Assembly (NCBI GenBank): GCA_019695455.1
Contig: JAEUAC010000326.1
Span: forward strand, 1 to 18,593
Direction of reading: 5' to 3'
Length of the DNA stretch: 18,593 nt
Origin: Methylorubrum extorquens
GTDB lineage: Bacteria > Pseudomonadota > Alphaproteobacteria > Rhizobiales > Beijerinckiaceae
The notes beneath the pieces are model-generated. The model had not been told where the DNA came from. It made no database searches and saw only the letters and a list, made by a program, of their open reading frames with translations. Each line of letters opens with the position of its first letter. The stretch's first letter is position 1. The translations under genes and the position numbers were made by a program. Of the stretch, positions 8,353-15,517 are shown one piece after another.

Positions 8353-9527
8353 CAGCTGCCGACCTTGCAATCCTTGGCGTAGGTGTCGGCCTGGCTCGAG
8401 AAGACCTTCTCGACGATCTCCGTCTGATACTTGCCGTCGGGACGCTTGGCGGCCTTGGCGAGGTAGAAGTCCTGGATCGGGAAGCCGTTCGGGCTGAACT
8501 TGAAGGCGCCGCGGAGCGAGGTGAAATCCGCCTTGCGGAAGGCCGCCCGGAGCGCGTCCTTGTTGCTCGTGTCGCCCTTCGTGGCCTTGAGGGCGGAATC
8601 GATCAGGAGGCCGGCGTCGTAGGCCTGGAAGGCGTAGGAGCCCGGCACGGCGTTGTAGGCGCCCTCGTAGGCGGCCACGAACTTCTTGTTGGCGGGGGTG
8701 TCGAGGTTCGGCGTCCAGTTCGCGCCGCTGAAGACGCCGATGCCGGCATCCTGCTGGGCGGGCAGCGTGGATTCGTCGACCGTGAAGGCCGTGAGCAGCG
8801 GAATCTTGTCCGTCAGGCCGGCCTGCTTGTACTGCTTGACGAGGTTCACGCCCATGCCGCCCGGCATGAAGGTGAAGACCGCGTCCGGCTGCATGGAGGC
8901 GATCTTGGCGAGCTCGGACTGGAAGTCGAGCGTGTTCAGGGGCGTGTAGGATTCCTCGACGATCTCGCCCTTGTACTGGCTCTTGAAGCCCGCGACCGAA
9001 TCCTTGCCGGCCTGGTAGTTCGGGGCGAGCAGGTAGACCTTCTTGTAGCCGCGGTCCTGCGCGACTTTGCCCAGGATCGAGTGGACCTGGTCGTTCTGGT
9101 AGGACGTCACGAAGAAGTTGGGATTGCAGGCGCGGCCCGCATAGCTCGACGGCCCGGCGTTCGGGCTGATCAGGATCGCGCCCGAATCCGTGACGGGCTT
9201 GAAGATCGCCTGCAGCACGTTCGAGAAGATCGGGCCGACGACGAAGTCGACCTTGTCGCGCTCGAGCAGGCCCTTGACCTTCGTGACGGCGACGTCCGGC
9301 TTCAGCTCGTCGTCGACGACGACGAGCTCCGCCTCGCGGCCGCCGAGCTTGCCGCCGAGGTCCTTCAGGGCGAGTTCGAGGCCGTTGCGGGCCTGCTGGC
9401 CGAGCACCGCCGACGGACCCGACAGCGTCAGCACGACGCCGACCTTCACCTTGTCCTGCGCGAGCACGGCGCCGGACGCGACCGTGGACAGGAGGGCCGC
9501 GAGGCCGAACCGAAGAACTGGCTTCAT
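8352..9527 (-). CDS. Periplasmic substrate-binding protein of a LivK-type ABC importer
   Basis: This 391-residue type I periplasmic binding protein (Leu/Ile/Val-binding family, Peripla_BP_6) delivers ligand to the LivHMGF importer encoded downstream. Residues 1-23 are a Sec signal peptide, with Lys 2 and Arg 6 before a hydrophobic core and a likely cut after VLA. The mature protein starts with VKVGVVLTLSGPSAVLGQQARNGLELAL, the family hallmark. It continues with DFVVGPIFSNVLQAIFKPV, ILISPNAGPSSYAGRACNPNFFVTSYQNDQ and PDAVFTFMPGGMGVNLVKQYKQAGL. Two cysteines, in the RACNP segment and close to the C-terminus (KDCKVGS), could form a disulfide. The ATG at 9527-9525 is preceded by GAGGGAG ten bases upstream, a good ribosome binding site. 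It is first in the operon, facing the divergent SDR gene. Members of this family that bind aromatic acids are known (for example the p-coumarate CouP protein of Rhodopseudomonas), so an aromatic acid is the likely ligand, by context. Confidence 0.93.
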   Translation of the reverse strand: MKPVLRFGLAALLSTVASGAVLAQDKVKVGVVLTLSGPSAVLGQQARNGLELALKDLGGKLGGREAELVVVDDELKPDVAVTKVKGLLERDKVDFVVGPIFSNVLQAIFKPVTDSGAILISPNAGPSSYAGRACNPNFFVTSYQNDQVHSILGKVAQDRGYKKVYLLAPNYQAGKDSVAGFKSQYKGEIVEESYTPLNTLDFQSELAKIASMQPDAVFTFMPGGMGVNLVKQYKQAGLTDKIPLLTAFTVDESTLPAQQDAGIGVFSGANWTPNLDTPANKKFVAAYEGAYNAVPGSYAFQAYDAGLLIDSALKATKGDTSNKDALRAAFRKADFTSLRGAFKFSPNGFPIQDFYLAKAAKRPDGKYQTEIVEKVFSSQADTYAKDCKVGS

Positions 9528-9702
9528 GTCGCTGTGACTCCCTCTGTCCCGAGGCCGACGGGGCCGGATCGGCGTGGCCGGGAACCGTTGCGGAGCCCGG
9601 TTGCAGAAGCCGTGCCGGCCCAGCTTGCCAGCCGATGTTTGAAGCTTAAAGTAAAGCCGCTTCCGCCCGCAAGCCCGTGGGCGGCGCGTTTCCGGGGACC
9701 GG
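9528..9702. promoter_or_regulatory. Divergent promoter/operator region between the two operons
   Basis: This 175-bp region lies between the binding-protein gene (minus) and the SDR gene (plus), and must carry both promoters if each is a transcription start. Its most distinctive part is an AT-rich island at 9634-9656 containing TTTGAAGCTTAAAG centred on AAGCTT, an imperfect palindrome in otherwise highly GC-rich DNA. A possible plus-strand sigma70 promoter is TTGCCA (9625-9630), a 16-nt spacer, then TAAAGT (9647-9652), overlapping the palindrome. This is the layout expected for repression by the MarR protein encoded in the operon. AACCG (9583-9587) and CGGTT (9598-9602) form another weak inverted repeat. 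A stem CCGCCC/GGGCGG (9663-9668 with 9679-9684) would lie in the leader of the plus-strand mRNA. No credible minus-strand promoter boxes were identified. Site assignment is inference. Confidence 0.45.
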
Positions 9703-10458
9703 ATGGCGGGATCTCTGACAGGCCGGCACGCGCTGGTGACGGGGGGGAGCCGCGGCATCGGCCGCGCCATCGCGGCCGCCCTGCGCGGTGCCGGCGCCGA
9801 CGTCACGATCGTCGGCCGGGATCCCGCGACGCTCGCGGCCGTCGTCTCGGCCGGCGACGCCACGGGCTTCGCGGTGGCGGACGTCACGGACGGAGCCGCG
9901 CTCGCCCGCGCCGTGGGGGCGCTGGACCGGTCCGCCGACATCCTCGTCGCCAATGCCGGGGAGGCCGTGTCGAAGCCGTTCGCGAGGACGAGCGAGGCGG
10001 ATTTCGCCGCGATGCTCGGCGTGAACCTCCTGGGCGTGGTCGGCGCCTGCCGGGCCGTGCTCGGCCCCATGCAGGAGGCCGGCTCCGGCCGCATCGTGGC
10101 CGTCGCGTCGACGGCCGGCCTGAAGGGCTACCCCTACGTCACGGCCTATTGCGCGGCCAAGCACGCGGTCGTCGGCTTCGTGCGCGCGCTCGCCCTCGAG
10201 ACGGCCAGGACGGGCGTGACCGTGAACGCGGTCTGCCCCGGCTTCACGGAGACGGACCTCGTCGCGACCTCGCTCGACCGGATCGTCGAGAAGACCGGCC
10301 GCTCGCGCGAGGCGGCGCTCGCCGAACTCACGAGATCCAATCCGCAGGGCCGCCTCGTGCGCCCGGAGGAGGTGGCGGACGCGGTCCTGTGGCTCTGCGG
10401 GGCCGGCGCGGCCTCCGTCACCGGGCAGACGATCGCGGTCGCGGGCGGTGAAGTGTGA
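9703..10458 (+). CDS. SDR-family NAD(P)-dependent dehydrogenase, probably acting on a hydroxyacyl-CoA
   Basis: This 251-residue classical short-chain dehydrogenase/reductase oxidises or reduces a hydroxyl/keto group with NAD(P). The Rossmann motif TGGSRGIG is at 13-20, an Asp in ADVT at 60, NAG at 84-86, catalytic Asn at 108, Ser 136 in VASTA, and Tyr 149 with Lys 153 in YCAAK. PG at 179-180 and the C-terminal VTGQTIAVAGGE complete the fold. It therefore has the full Asn-Ser-Tyr-Lys tetrad. Family members in aryl-CoA pathways act as 3-hydroxyacyl-CoA or hydroxycyclohexane-carboxyl-CoA dehydrogenases; that substrate class is inferred from the ligase and acyl-CoA dehydrogenase downstream. It is the first gene of the plus-strand operon; GGGGA four to five bases before the ATG is a close-set ribosome binding site. 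The stop overlaps the MarR start in a GTGA quartet. Confidence 0.92.
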   Translation: MAGSLTGRHALVTGGSRGIGRAIAAALRGAGADVTIVGRDPATLAAVVSAGDATGFAVADVTDGAALARAVGALDRSADILVANAGEAVSKPFARTSEADFAAMLGVNLLGVVGACRAVLGPMQEAGSGRIVAVASTAGLKGYPYVTAYCAAKHAVVGFVRALALETARTGVTVNAVCPGFTETDLVATSLDRIVEKTGRSREAALAELTRSNPQGRLVRPEEVADAVLWLCGAGAASVTGQTIAVAGGEV

Positions 10459-10949
10459 CGGACGGCATGGCCGCCCTCGCCGGCGCGCCGCGCCGATCCA
10501 CGCCGGGGCGCGGCGAGGTGCGCCTCTGGCTGCGCCTCCTCACCTGCACCACGACGATCGAGGCCGAGATCCGCCGACGGCTCCGGCGCGAGTTCGGCGT
10601 GACGCTGCCGCGCTTCGACGTGATGGCGGCGCTGGACCGGGCGCCCGACGGCCTGACGCTCTCGGAGGTGTCGAAGCGCATGATGGTCTCGAACGGCAAC
10701 CTGACGGGGCTCGTCGAGCGGCTGGTCGCGTCCGGCCACGTCAACCGTCGCCCCTCCCCGACCGACCGCCGCGCGCAGGTCATCAGCCTGACGGAGACCG
10801 GCCGCTCCGACTTCCGCGTCATGGCGGCGGCCCACGAGGGCTGGATCGCCGCCATGCTGGCCGACCTGCCCGATCCCCGCATCGCCGAGCTCACCGACCT
10901 CCTCGGCCGGGCGAAGTCCTCGGCCCGCAAGGTCGCGACCGATGACTGA
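10455..10949 (+). CDS. MarR-family transcriptional regulator
   Basis: This is a 164-residue winged-helix regulator. The DNA-binding domain spans about residues 67-116: LTLSEVSKRMMVSNGNLTGLVERLVASGHVNRRPSPTDRRAQVISLTETG, with the recognition helix around 80-90 and the beta wing carrying the conserved DRRAQVI (104-110). The flanking helices form the dimer interface. MarR proteins in aromatic-acid loci are usually repressors released by the aromatic acid or its CoA thioester, and that role is inferred here. It is unusual in being the second gene of the operon rather than a separate regulator gene, so it would regulate its own synthesis. The GTG start at 10455 overlaps the SDR stop (GTGA); an ATG at 10467 is an alternative. 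The end overlaps the acyl-CoA dehydrogenase start by eight bases (ATGACTGA). The likely target is the divergent region at 9528-9702. Confidence 0.93.
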   Translation: MTDGMAALAGAPRRSTPGRGEVRLWLRLLTCTTTIEAEIRRRLRREFGVTLPRFDVMAALDRAPDGLTLSEVSKRMMVSNGNLTGLVERLVASGHVNRRPSPTDRRAQVISLTETGRSDFRVMAAAHEGWIAAMLADLPDPRIAELTDLLGRAKSSARKVATDD

Positions 10950-12111
10950 CCGCACGTTCCTCGCCTGGCCCTTCTTCGAGCCGCGCCACGCCGAGTTCGC
11001 GGACCGGCTCGCCGCCTGGGCGGCCGAGCACGTTCCCCCGCTGGTGGACCACCACGACACGGACGCGTCCTGCCGCGCGCTCGTCGCGGCGCTCGGCCGC
11101 GACGGCTGGCTCCTGCCGGCCGTGCCCGGGCACGACGGCGGCGCGGCTCCCTACGACGTCCGCACCCTCTGCCTCGCCCGCGAGACGCTGGCCTCCGTGA
11201 GCGGGCTCGCGGATTTCGCCTTCGCCATGCAGGGCCTCGGCACCGGGCCGGTCGGCCTCTTCGGCACGGCGGAGCAGAAGGCGCGCTGGCTGCCCGGCGT
11301 CGGGAGGGGCGAGCGGATCGCGGCCTTCGCGCTCTCCGAGCCCGAGGCCGGGTCCGACGTGGCCGCGATGGCGACGACCGCCGTGCCGGACGGCAACGCC
11401 CACGTCCGCATCGACGGCCTCAAGACCTGGATCTCGAACGGCGGCATCGCCGACCACTACGTCGTCTTCGCCCGCACGGGCGAGGCGCCCGGCGCGCGCG
11501 GGCTCTCGGCCTTCTGGGTCGAGGCGGACACGCCGGGCCTGACGGTCGTCGAGCGCATCGACGTCGTGGCGCCCCACCCGCTCGCGACGCTCCGTTTCGA
11601 CGGCTGCCGGATCCCGGCCGCGAACCGCATCGGCGGCCCGGGCGAGGGCTTCAAGGTCGCCATGGCGACGCTGGACGTCTTCCGCTCGACCGTCGGCGCG
11701 GCCGCGCTCGGCTTCGCGCGTCGCGCGCTCGACGAGGCGATCGGCCATGCCGGGACGCGCCGGCTCTTCGGCGCGCCGCTCGGCGACCTGCAGCTCACCC
11801 AGGCCGCGCTCGCCGACATGGCGACGGCGGTCGATACCTCGGCGCTCCTCGTCTACCGGGCGGCCTGGACCAAGGACGGCGGCGCCGCCCGCGTCACGCG
11901 CGAGGCCGCCATGGCCAAGATGCACGCGACCGAGAGCGCCCAGGTCGTCATCGACAAGGCCGTGCAGATCTTCGGCGGCGCGGGCGTCCGCCGCGGCGTC
12001 AAGGTCGAGGAACTCTACCGCGAGATCCGGGCGCTCCGGATCTACGAGGGCGCGACCGAGGTGCAGAAGGTCGTCATCGCCCGCGATCTCCTGAAGGCCG
12101 CCGCCCGATGA
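10942..12111 (+). CDS. Acyl-CoA dehydrogenase
   Basis: This 389-residue FAD-dependent acyl-CoA dehydrogenase introduces an alpha,beta double bond into a CoA thioester and passes electrons to electron-transfer flavoprotein. Signature regions are FALSEPEAGSD (129-139), which contacts FAD and substrate; GLKTWISNG (159-167); the FAD-binding stretch RRLFGAPLGDLQ (273-284); QIFGGAGV (342-349); and the catalytic glutamate E369 in LRIYEGATEVQ. Length and domain order are normal, and the active-site base is in the usual position of medium- and short-chain enzymes. In the operon it could oxidise an alicyclic CoA ester (as in cyclohexane-carboxyl-CoA pathways) or a ring-opened acyl-CoA; a glutaryl-CoA dehydrogenase role is not excluded. 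It begins inside the 3' end of the MarR gene and its stop overlaps the ligase start in an ATGA quartet. No enoyl-CoA hydratase is encoded beside it. Confidence 0.92.
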   Translation: MTDRTFLAWPFFEPRHAEFADRLAAWAAEHVPPLVDHHDTDASCRALVAALGRDGWLLPAVPGHDGGAAPYDVRTLCLARETLASVSGLADFAFAMQGLGTGPVGLFGTAEQKARWLPGVGRGERIAAFALSEPEAGSDVAAMATTAVPDGNAHVRIDGLKTWISNGGIADHYVVFARTGEAPGARGLSAFWVEADTPGLTVVERIDVVAPHPLATLRFDGCRIPAANRIGGPGEGFKVAMATLDVFRSTVGAAALGFARRALDEAIGHAGTRRLFGAPLGDLQLTQAALADMATAVDTSALLVYRAAWTKDGGAARVTREAAMAKMHATESAQVVIDKAVQIFGGAGVRRGVKVEELYREIRALRIYEGATEVQKVVIARDLLKAAAR

Positions 12112-13727
12112 CGAGAACCGCCCATCTCGACACCTTCGCGGCCGACAACCTGCCGCCGCGCGAACACTGGCCCGTCATGCTCGACGGGCATCCGGCCTAC
12201 CGCTACCCGGAGCGCCTGAACTGCGTCGGGCCGCTGCTCGACCGATGGGTCGAGGAGGGACACGGGGACCGGCCCTGCCTGTTCTCGCCCGAGGAATCGC
12301 TGACCTACGCCGAGCTGCAGGCCCGCGTGAACCGGCTCTGCAACGTCTTCCGGGACATGGGGCTCGTCCCCGGCTCGCGGCTGTTCCTGCGCTCGGCCAA
12401 CAATCCCTGGATGGTCGCGACCTACCTCGCCGGCCTCAAGGCGGGGCTCGTCGTCGTCGCCACCATGCCGCTGCTCCGCGCCAAGGAGATCGCCTACCCG
12501 ATCAACAAGGCCGTCATCTCCGTGGCGCTCTGCGACGCGAAGCTCGCGGACGAGATGGAGAAGGCGAGGCCGCTCTGCCCCGGGCTCGACCGCGTGGTCT
12601 ACTGGGGCAACGGCGAGCTGGAGGCGCTGGCCGAGGCCGCCTCGCCCGTCTTCGAGGCGGTCGATACGGCGGCGGACGACATCTGCCTCATCGCCTTCAC
12701 GTCGGGCACGACGGGCGAACCGAAGGGCTGCATGCACGCCCACCGGGACATGCTGGCCATCTGCGACGGCTTCTCGGGCATGATCCTGAAGCCGGACGCG
12801 TCCGACCGCTTCATCGGCTCGGCCCCCTTCGCCTTCACGTTCGGCCTCGGCATCGTGCTCTTCCCCATGCGGGTCGGCGCGTCCTACGTCGTCGTGGAGA
12901 AGGCCGGCCCGGACGACCTGCCGGCGGCGATCGAGCGGTTCCGTCCCACGATCTGCTTCACGGCCCCGACCGCCTACCGGGCCATGATCCCGAAGCTGAC
13001 GCAGTTCGACATGACCTCGCTCCGGACCTGCGTCTCGGCCGGCGAGACGCTGCCGCGCGGGACCTACGAGGCCTGGCTCGCCGCGACCGGCCTCCGGCTC
13101 GTCGACGGGATCGGCGGCACAGAGGTGCTGCACATCTACATCGCCTCGCCCGAGCACGAGATCCGGCCCGGCTCCACGGGCCGCGTCATCCCCGGCTACG
13201 AGGCGAAGATCGTCGACGAGGACGGCCGCGACCTGCCGCACGGGACCGTCGGACGGCTCGCGCTCCGCGGGCCCATCGGGTGCCGCTATCTCGCCGACGC
13301 GCGCCAGACGAAATACGTCCAGAACGGCTGGAACCTGCCCGGCGACAGCTTCGTGCAGGATGAGGACGGCTATTTCTGGTACCAGGCGCGCTCCGACGAC
13401 ATGATCATCTCGGCCGGCTACAACATCGCCGGGCCGGAGGTGGAGGCGGCGCTCCTCACGCATCCCGCCGTCGCCGAATGCGGCGTCGTCGGCGCGCCGG
13501 ACCCGGAGCGCGGCTCCGTCGTGAAGGCCTACGTGGTCCTCGCGGACGGACGGACGGGCGATCCGGCGCTCGCCAAGGCGCTGCAGGACCACGTCAAGGC
13601 CGAGATCGCCCCCTACAAGTATCCGCGCGCCGTCGTCTTCGTCGACGCGCTGCCGAAGACGGCGTCCGGCAAGCTGCAGCGGGTCGCGCTGCGCCGCATC
13701 GCCGAGGAGGACGGTGCGCCGTCATGA
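12108..13727 (+). CDS. Benzoate/2-aminobenzoate-type CoA ligase
   Basis: This 539-residue ANL-superfamily adenylate-forming enzyme activates an aromatic carboxylate with ATP and CoA to the aryl-CoA. The N-terminus AHLDTFAADNLPPREHWP...YPERLNC, with GLVPGSRLFLRSANNPWMVATYLAGLKAGLVVVATMPLLRAKEI, is characteristic of the benzoate-CoA ligase family and especially of 2-aminobenzoate-CoA ligases. The A3 P-loop FTSGTTGEPKG is at 197-207, the A5 motif GIGGTEV at 335-341, the ribose-binding Asp 413 in PGDSF, the hinge region RSDDMIISAGYNI at 428-440, and the catalytic lysine K522 in PKTASGKLQR. All key residues are present. Substrate choice between benzoate, anthranilate and substituted benzoates cannot be read from sequence alone; anthranilate is favoured by the RidA neighbour. 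Both ends overlap neighbouring genes (ATGA at 12108-12111 and 13724-13727). Confidence 0.92.
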   Translation: MTRTAHLDTFAADNLPPREHWPVMLDGHPAYRYPERLNCVGPLLDRWVEEGHGDRPCLFSPEESLTYAELQARVNRLCNVFRDMGLVPGSRLFLRSANNPWMVATYLAGLKAGLVVVATMPLLRAKEIAYPINKAVISVALCDAKLADEMEKARPLCPGLDRVVYWGNGELEALAEAASPVFEAVDTAADDICLIAFTSGTTGEPKGCMHAHRDMLAICDGFSGMILKPDASDRFIGSAPFAFTFGLGIVLFPMRVGASYVVVEKAGPDDLPAAIERFRPTICFTAPTAYRAMIPKLTQFDMTSLRTCVSAGETLPRGTYEAWLAATGLRLVDGIGGTEVLHIYIASPEHEIRPGSTGRVIPGYEAKIVDEDGRDLPHGTVGRLALRGPIGCRYLADARQTKYVQNGWNLPGDSFVQDEDGYFWYQARSDDMIISAGYNIAGPEVEAALLTHPAVAECGVVGAPDPERGSVVKAYVVLADGRTGDPALAKALQDHVKAEIAPYKYPRAVVFVDALPKTASGKLQRVALRRIAEEDGAPS

Positions 13728-14191
13728 GCGCGTCGAGCCGCCCCGCCCCGCCCCCCTACGGAGACCTGCCGGCCGGCACCTGGCGGACGGACGTGCCCGT
13801 GCTGTTCTCGCATTGCGATCCGGCCGGCATCGTCTACTTCGCCCGCTTCTTCGACATGGCGAACGGCGTGATCGAGGGGTGGTTCTCGGCCGCCCTCGGC
13901 CTCTCCTATGCCGATGTCATCGGCCCGCGCCGGATCGGCCTCGGCTACGCGGCCGTCGCGGCCGAGTTCGTGCGGCCCGCGCTGCACGGCGACGTCCTGA
14001 CGTTCGCCGTCATGGTCGACCGGATCGGCGGCGCGTCGCTCGCCCTGTCGCTCGCGGCCTACCGGGCGGGGGAACCGATCCTGCTGCTGCGGATGACCAT
14101 CGTCACGACGTCGCTCGTCGCCCATAAGGCCATCCCGATTCCCGACGACCTGCGGGCCGCGCTCGCCCGCTACCAGGATGCCTGCCGATGA
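13724..14191 (+). CDS. 4-hydroxybenzoyl-CoA-thioesterase-like hot-dog protein
   Basis: This is a 155-residue acyl-CoA thioesterase of the 4HBT hot-dog fold. The active-site motif FSHCDPAGIVYFARFFD (28-44) contains Asp 32, aligned with the catalytic aspartate of the Pseudomonas 4-hydroxybenzoyl-CoA thioesterase, followed by the long helix DMANGVIEGWFSAALGLSYADVI. GYAAVAAEFVRPALHGDVLTFAV is the standard dimer-forming strand region. An N-terminal extension of about 20 Pro/Ser-rich residues precedes the fold. It would hydrolyse an aryl- or acyl-CoA to the free acid and CoA, either as a pathway step or as a safety valve that frees CoA from stalled intermediates; the second role fits its place after the ligase. 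The ATG at 13724 overlaps the ligase stop, and the stop overlaps the RidA start, both by ATGA. Confidence 0.9.
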   Translation: MSASSRPAPPPYGDLPAGTWRTDVPVLFSHCDPAGIVYFARFFDMANGVIEGWFSAALGLSYADVIGPRRIGLGYAAVAAEFVRPALHGDVLTFAVMVDRIGGASLALSLAAYRAGEPILLLRMTIVTTSLVAHKAIPIPDDLRAALARYQDACR

Positions 14192-14655
14192 CGGCTCCCG
14201 TACCGCCGATCCTCGACGACGAGGAGGGCCGCCCGACGATCCTGCAGCCGCAGGGCTGGCCGAAGCCGCGGGGCTACGCGAACGGCATGACGGGCGAGGG
14301 ACGGATCGTCGTCACGGGGGGGCTCGTCGGGTGGGACGTCATGGGCCAGTTCCCGGACGGGTTCGTCGCCCAGGCGCGCCTCTGCTTCCAGAACATCCGG
14401 GCCGTTCTGGCGGAGGCCGGCGCGTCGCCGCATCACCTCGTGCGGCTCACCTGGTACGTCGTCGACGTCGAGGAATACCTCGCCGCCGGGCGGGAGGTGG
14501 GCCGGGCCTATCGGGAGACTTTCGGGCCGCATTTTCCCGCGATGGCGGTGGTCGGCGTGGTGCGCCTCGTCGAACCCGCCGCGCGCCTCGAGATCGAGGC
14601 GACGGCCATCGTGCCGACGATCGCGGTCCCGATCGTACCGAAGATCGTGAGCTGA
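14188..14655 (+). CDS. RidA (YjgF/YER057c/UK114) family protein lacking the canonical arginine
   Basis: This is a 155-residue RidA-fold protein, a family whose archetype speeds hydrolysis of enamine/imine intermediates to ketone and ammonia. Recognisable blocks are LQPQGWPKPRGYANGM (19-34), VTGGLVGWDVMGQF (42-55), AQARLCFQNIRAVLAEAGASPHHLVRLTWYVVD (61-93) and HFPAMAVVGVVRLVEPAARLEIEATAIVP (115-143). Where Escherichia coli RidA has FPARS with substrate-binding Arg 105, this protein has FPAMA, so Met 119 replaces the arginine, while the following EIEA block is kept. The C-terminus has a short repetitive extension IVPTIAVPIVPKIV beyond the usual end. RidA homologues of this subgroup are common in aromatic catabolic operons. 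A role in removing the amino nitrogen of an anthranilate-derived CoA intermediate is plausible but inferred. It is the last overlapping gene; a 31-nt gap follows. Confidence 0.88.
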   Translation: MTAPVPPILDDEEGRPTILQPQGWPKPRGYANGMTGEGRIVVTGGLVGWDVMGQFPDGFVAQARLCFQNIRAVLAEAGASPHHLVRLTWYVVDVEEYLAAGREVGRAYRETFGPHFPAMAVVGVVRLVEPAARLEIEATAIVPTIAVPIVPKIVS

Positions 14656-14672
14656 CGGCACGGCCGTTGCGT

Positions 14673-14684
14673 TCGAGGCCTCGA
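14673..14684 (+). promoter_or_regulatory. 12-bp perfect palindrome over the ribosome binding site of the ABC ATPase gene
   Basis: TCGAGGCCTCGA is a perfect palindrome in the 31-nt gap between the RidA gene and the ATPase gene, ending two bases before the ATG at 14687. The likely Shine-Dalgarno GAGG (14675-14678) lies inside it, eight bases from the ATG. It could be a protein-binding site or a weak translational brake. As RNA it can form only about four pairs around a four-base loop, so a strong hairpin is unlikely. Chance occurrence in GC-rich DNA is possible. Confidence 0.3.
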
Positions 14685-14686
14685 CC

Positions 14687-15517
14687 ATGAGCGCCACCCT
14701 GACACCGCCGGCGTCGGCTGCCCCGTCCGGCAGCACCGCTCCCATGATCGCCATCGCGGACCTGTCGAAGACGTTCCGGCGGCGGGACGGCGGCACCCAT
14801 CTCGCGCTCGACCGCATCGCGCTCGACGTGCACGAGGGCGAGTTCGTGTCGATCCTCGGTCCGTCGGGCTGCGGGAAGTCGACCCTCCTCTACATGGTCG
14901 GCGGCTTCGTCGAGCCGTCGAGCGGCACCATCGCGGTCGGCGGCCGGCCCGTCACCGGACCCGGACCCGACCGGGGACCGGTCTTCCAGGAATTCGCCCT
15001 CTTTCCCTGGAAGACGGTGCTCGGCAACGTCGCCTACGGGCTCCGGGAGGCCGGGCTCGGACGGAGCGCCGCCGAGGCGCAGGCGCGCCAGCTGATCGAG
15101 CGCGTCGGCCTGAAGGGCTACGAGAGCTTCTATCCGAAGGAATTGTCCGGCGGCATGAAGCAGCGCGTCGCGATCGCCCGCACGCTCGCCTACGGGCCGG
15201 CCATCCTCCTCATGGACGAGCCGTTCGGCGCCCTCGACGCCCACACGCGCGTGCGGCTTCAGAACGAGCTGCTCGGCCTCTGGGAGCGCGACCGGAAGAC
15301 CGTGCTGTTCGTCACGCACGCCGTGGACGAGGCGGTCTTCCTGTCCGACCGCGTCGTCGTGATGAGCCGCCAGCCCGGGCGCATCAAGGCGATCGTCCCC
15401 GTGGACCTGCCCCGGCCGCGCCGGCGCGAGGAGCTTCTCCTCGACCCGCGCTACCAGCGGCTCGTCATCGACCTCGAAGCCATGATCGAGGACCCGCCGG
15501 AGGACCTGCCGGCGTGA
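14687..15517 (+). CDS. ABC transporter ATPase, nitrate/sulfonate/taurine (NitT/TauT) class
   Basis: This 276-residue nucleotide-binding subunit belongs to the NitT/TauT/SsuB importer class. It has Walker A GPSGCGKST (58-66), Q-loop Gln 101 in VFQEFALFPWKTVLGNVAYGL (the LFPW segment is a class hallmark), signature LSGGMKQR (153-160), Walker B ILLMDEP (173-179) followed by FGALDAHTR, and H-loop His 211 in VTHAVDEAVFLSDRVVVMS. The first 20 residues are Ser/Ala/Pro-rich and dispensable; an ATG at codon 20 (MIAIADLSKTF) is an alternative start close to the usual family N-terminus. The class moves small anions such as nitrate, alkylsulfonates and taurine, and also thiamine precursors, riboflavin and some aromatic acids (phthalate), so the substrate is unassigned. 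It is probably co-transcribed with the upstream aryl-CoA genes; the stop overlaps the permease start (GTGA). Confidence 0.93.
   Translation: MSATLTPPASAAPSGSTAPMIAIADLSKTFRRRDGGTHLALDRIALDVHEGEFVSILGPSGCGKSTLLYMVGGFVEPSSGTIAVGGRPVTGPGPDRGPVFQEFALFPWKTVLGNVAYGLREAGLGRSAAEAQARQLIERVGLKGYESFYPKELSGGMKQRVAIARTLAYGPAILLMDEPFGALDAHTRVRLQNELLGLWERDRKTVLFVTHAVDEAVFLSDRVVVMSRQPGRIKAIVPVDLPRPRRREELLLDPRYQRLVIDLEAMIEDPPEDLPA

Noticed and set aside
9081..10451. A 456-codon plus-strand open frame crossing the divergent intergenic region
   Set aside because: It spans the antisense of the binding-protein gene, the promoter region and an out-of-frame reading of the SDR gene, with no coherent protein features.
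12042..13592. A 516-codon minus-strand open frame antisense to the CoA ligase
   Set aside because: Composition is Arg/Asp/Val/His-rich with no recognisable motif, and the opposite strand encodes an intact ligase with all catalytic residues.
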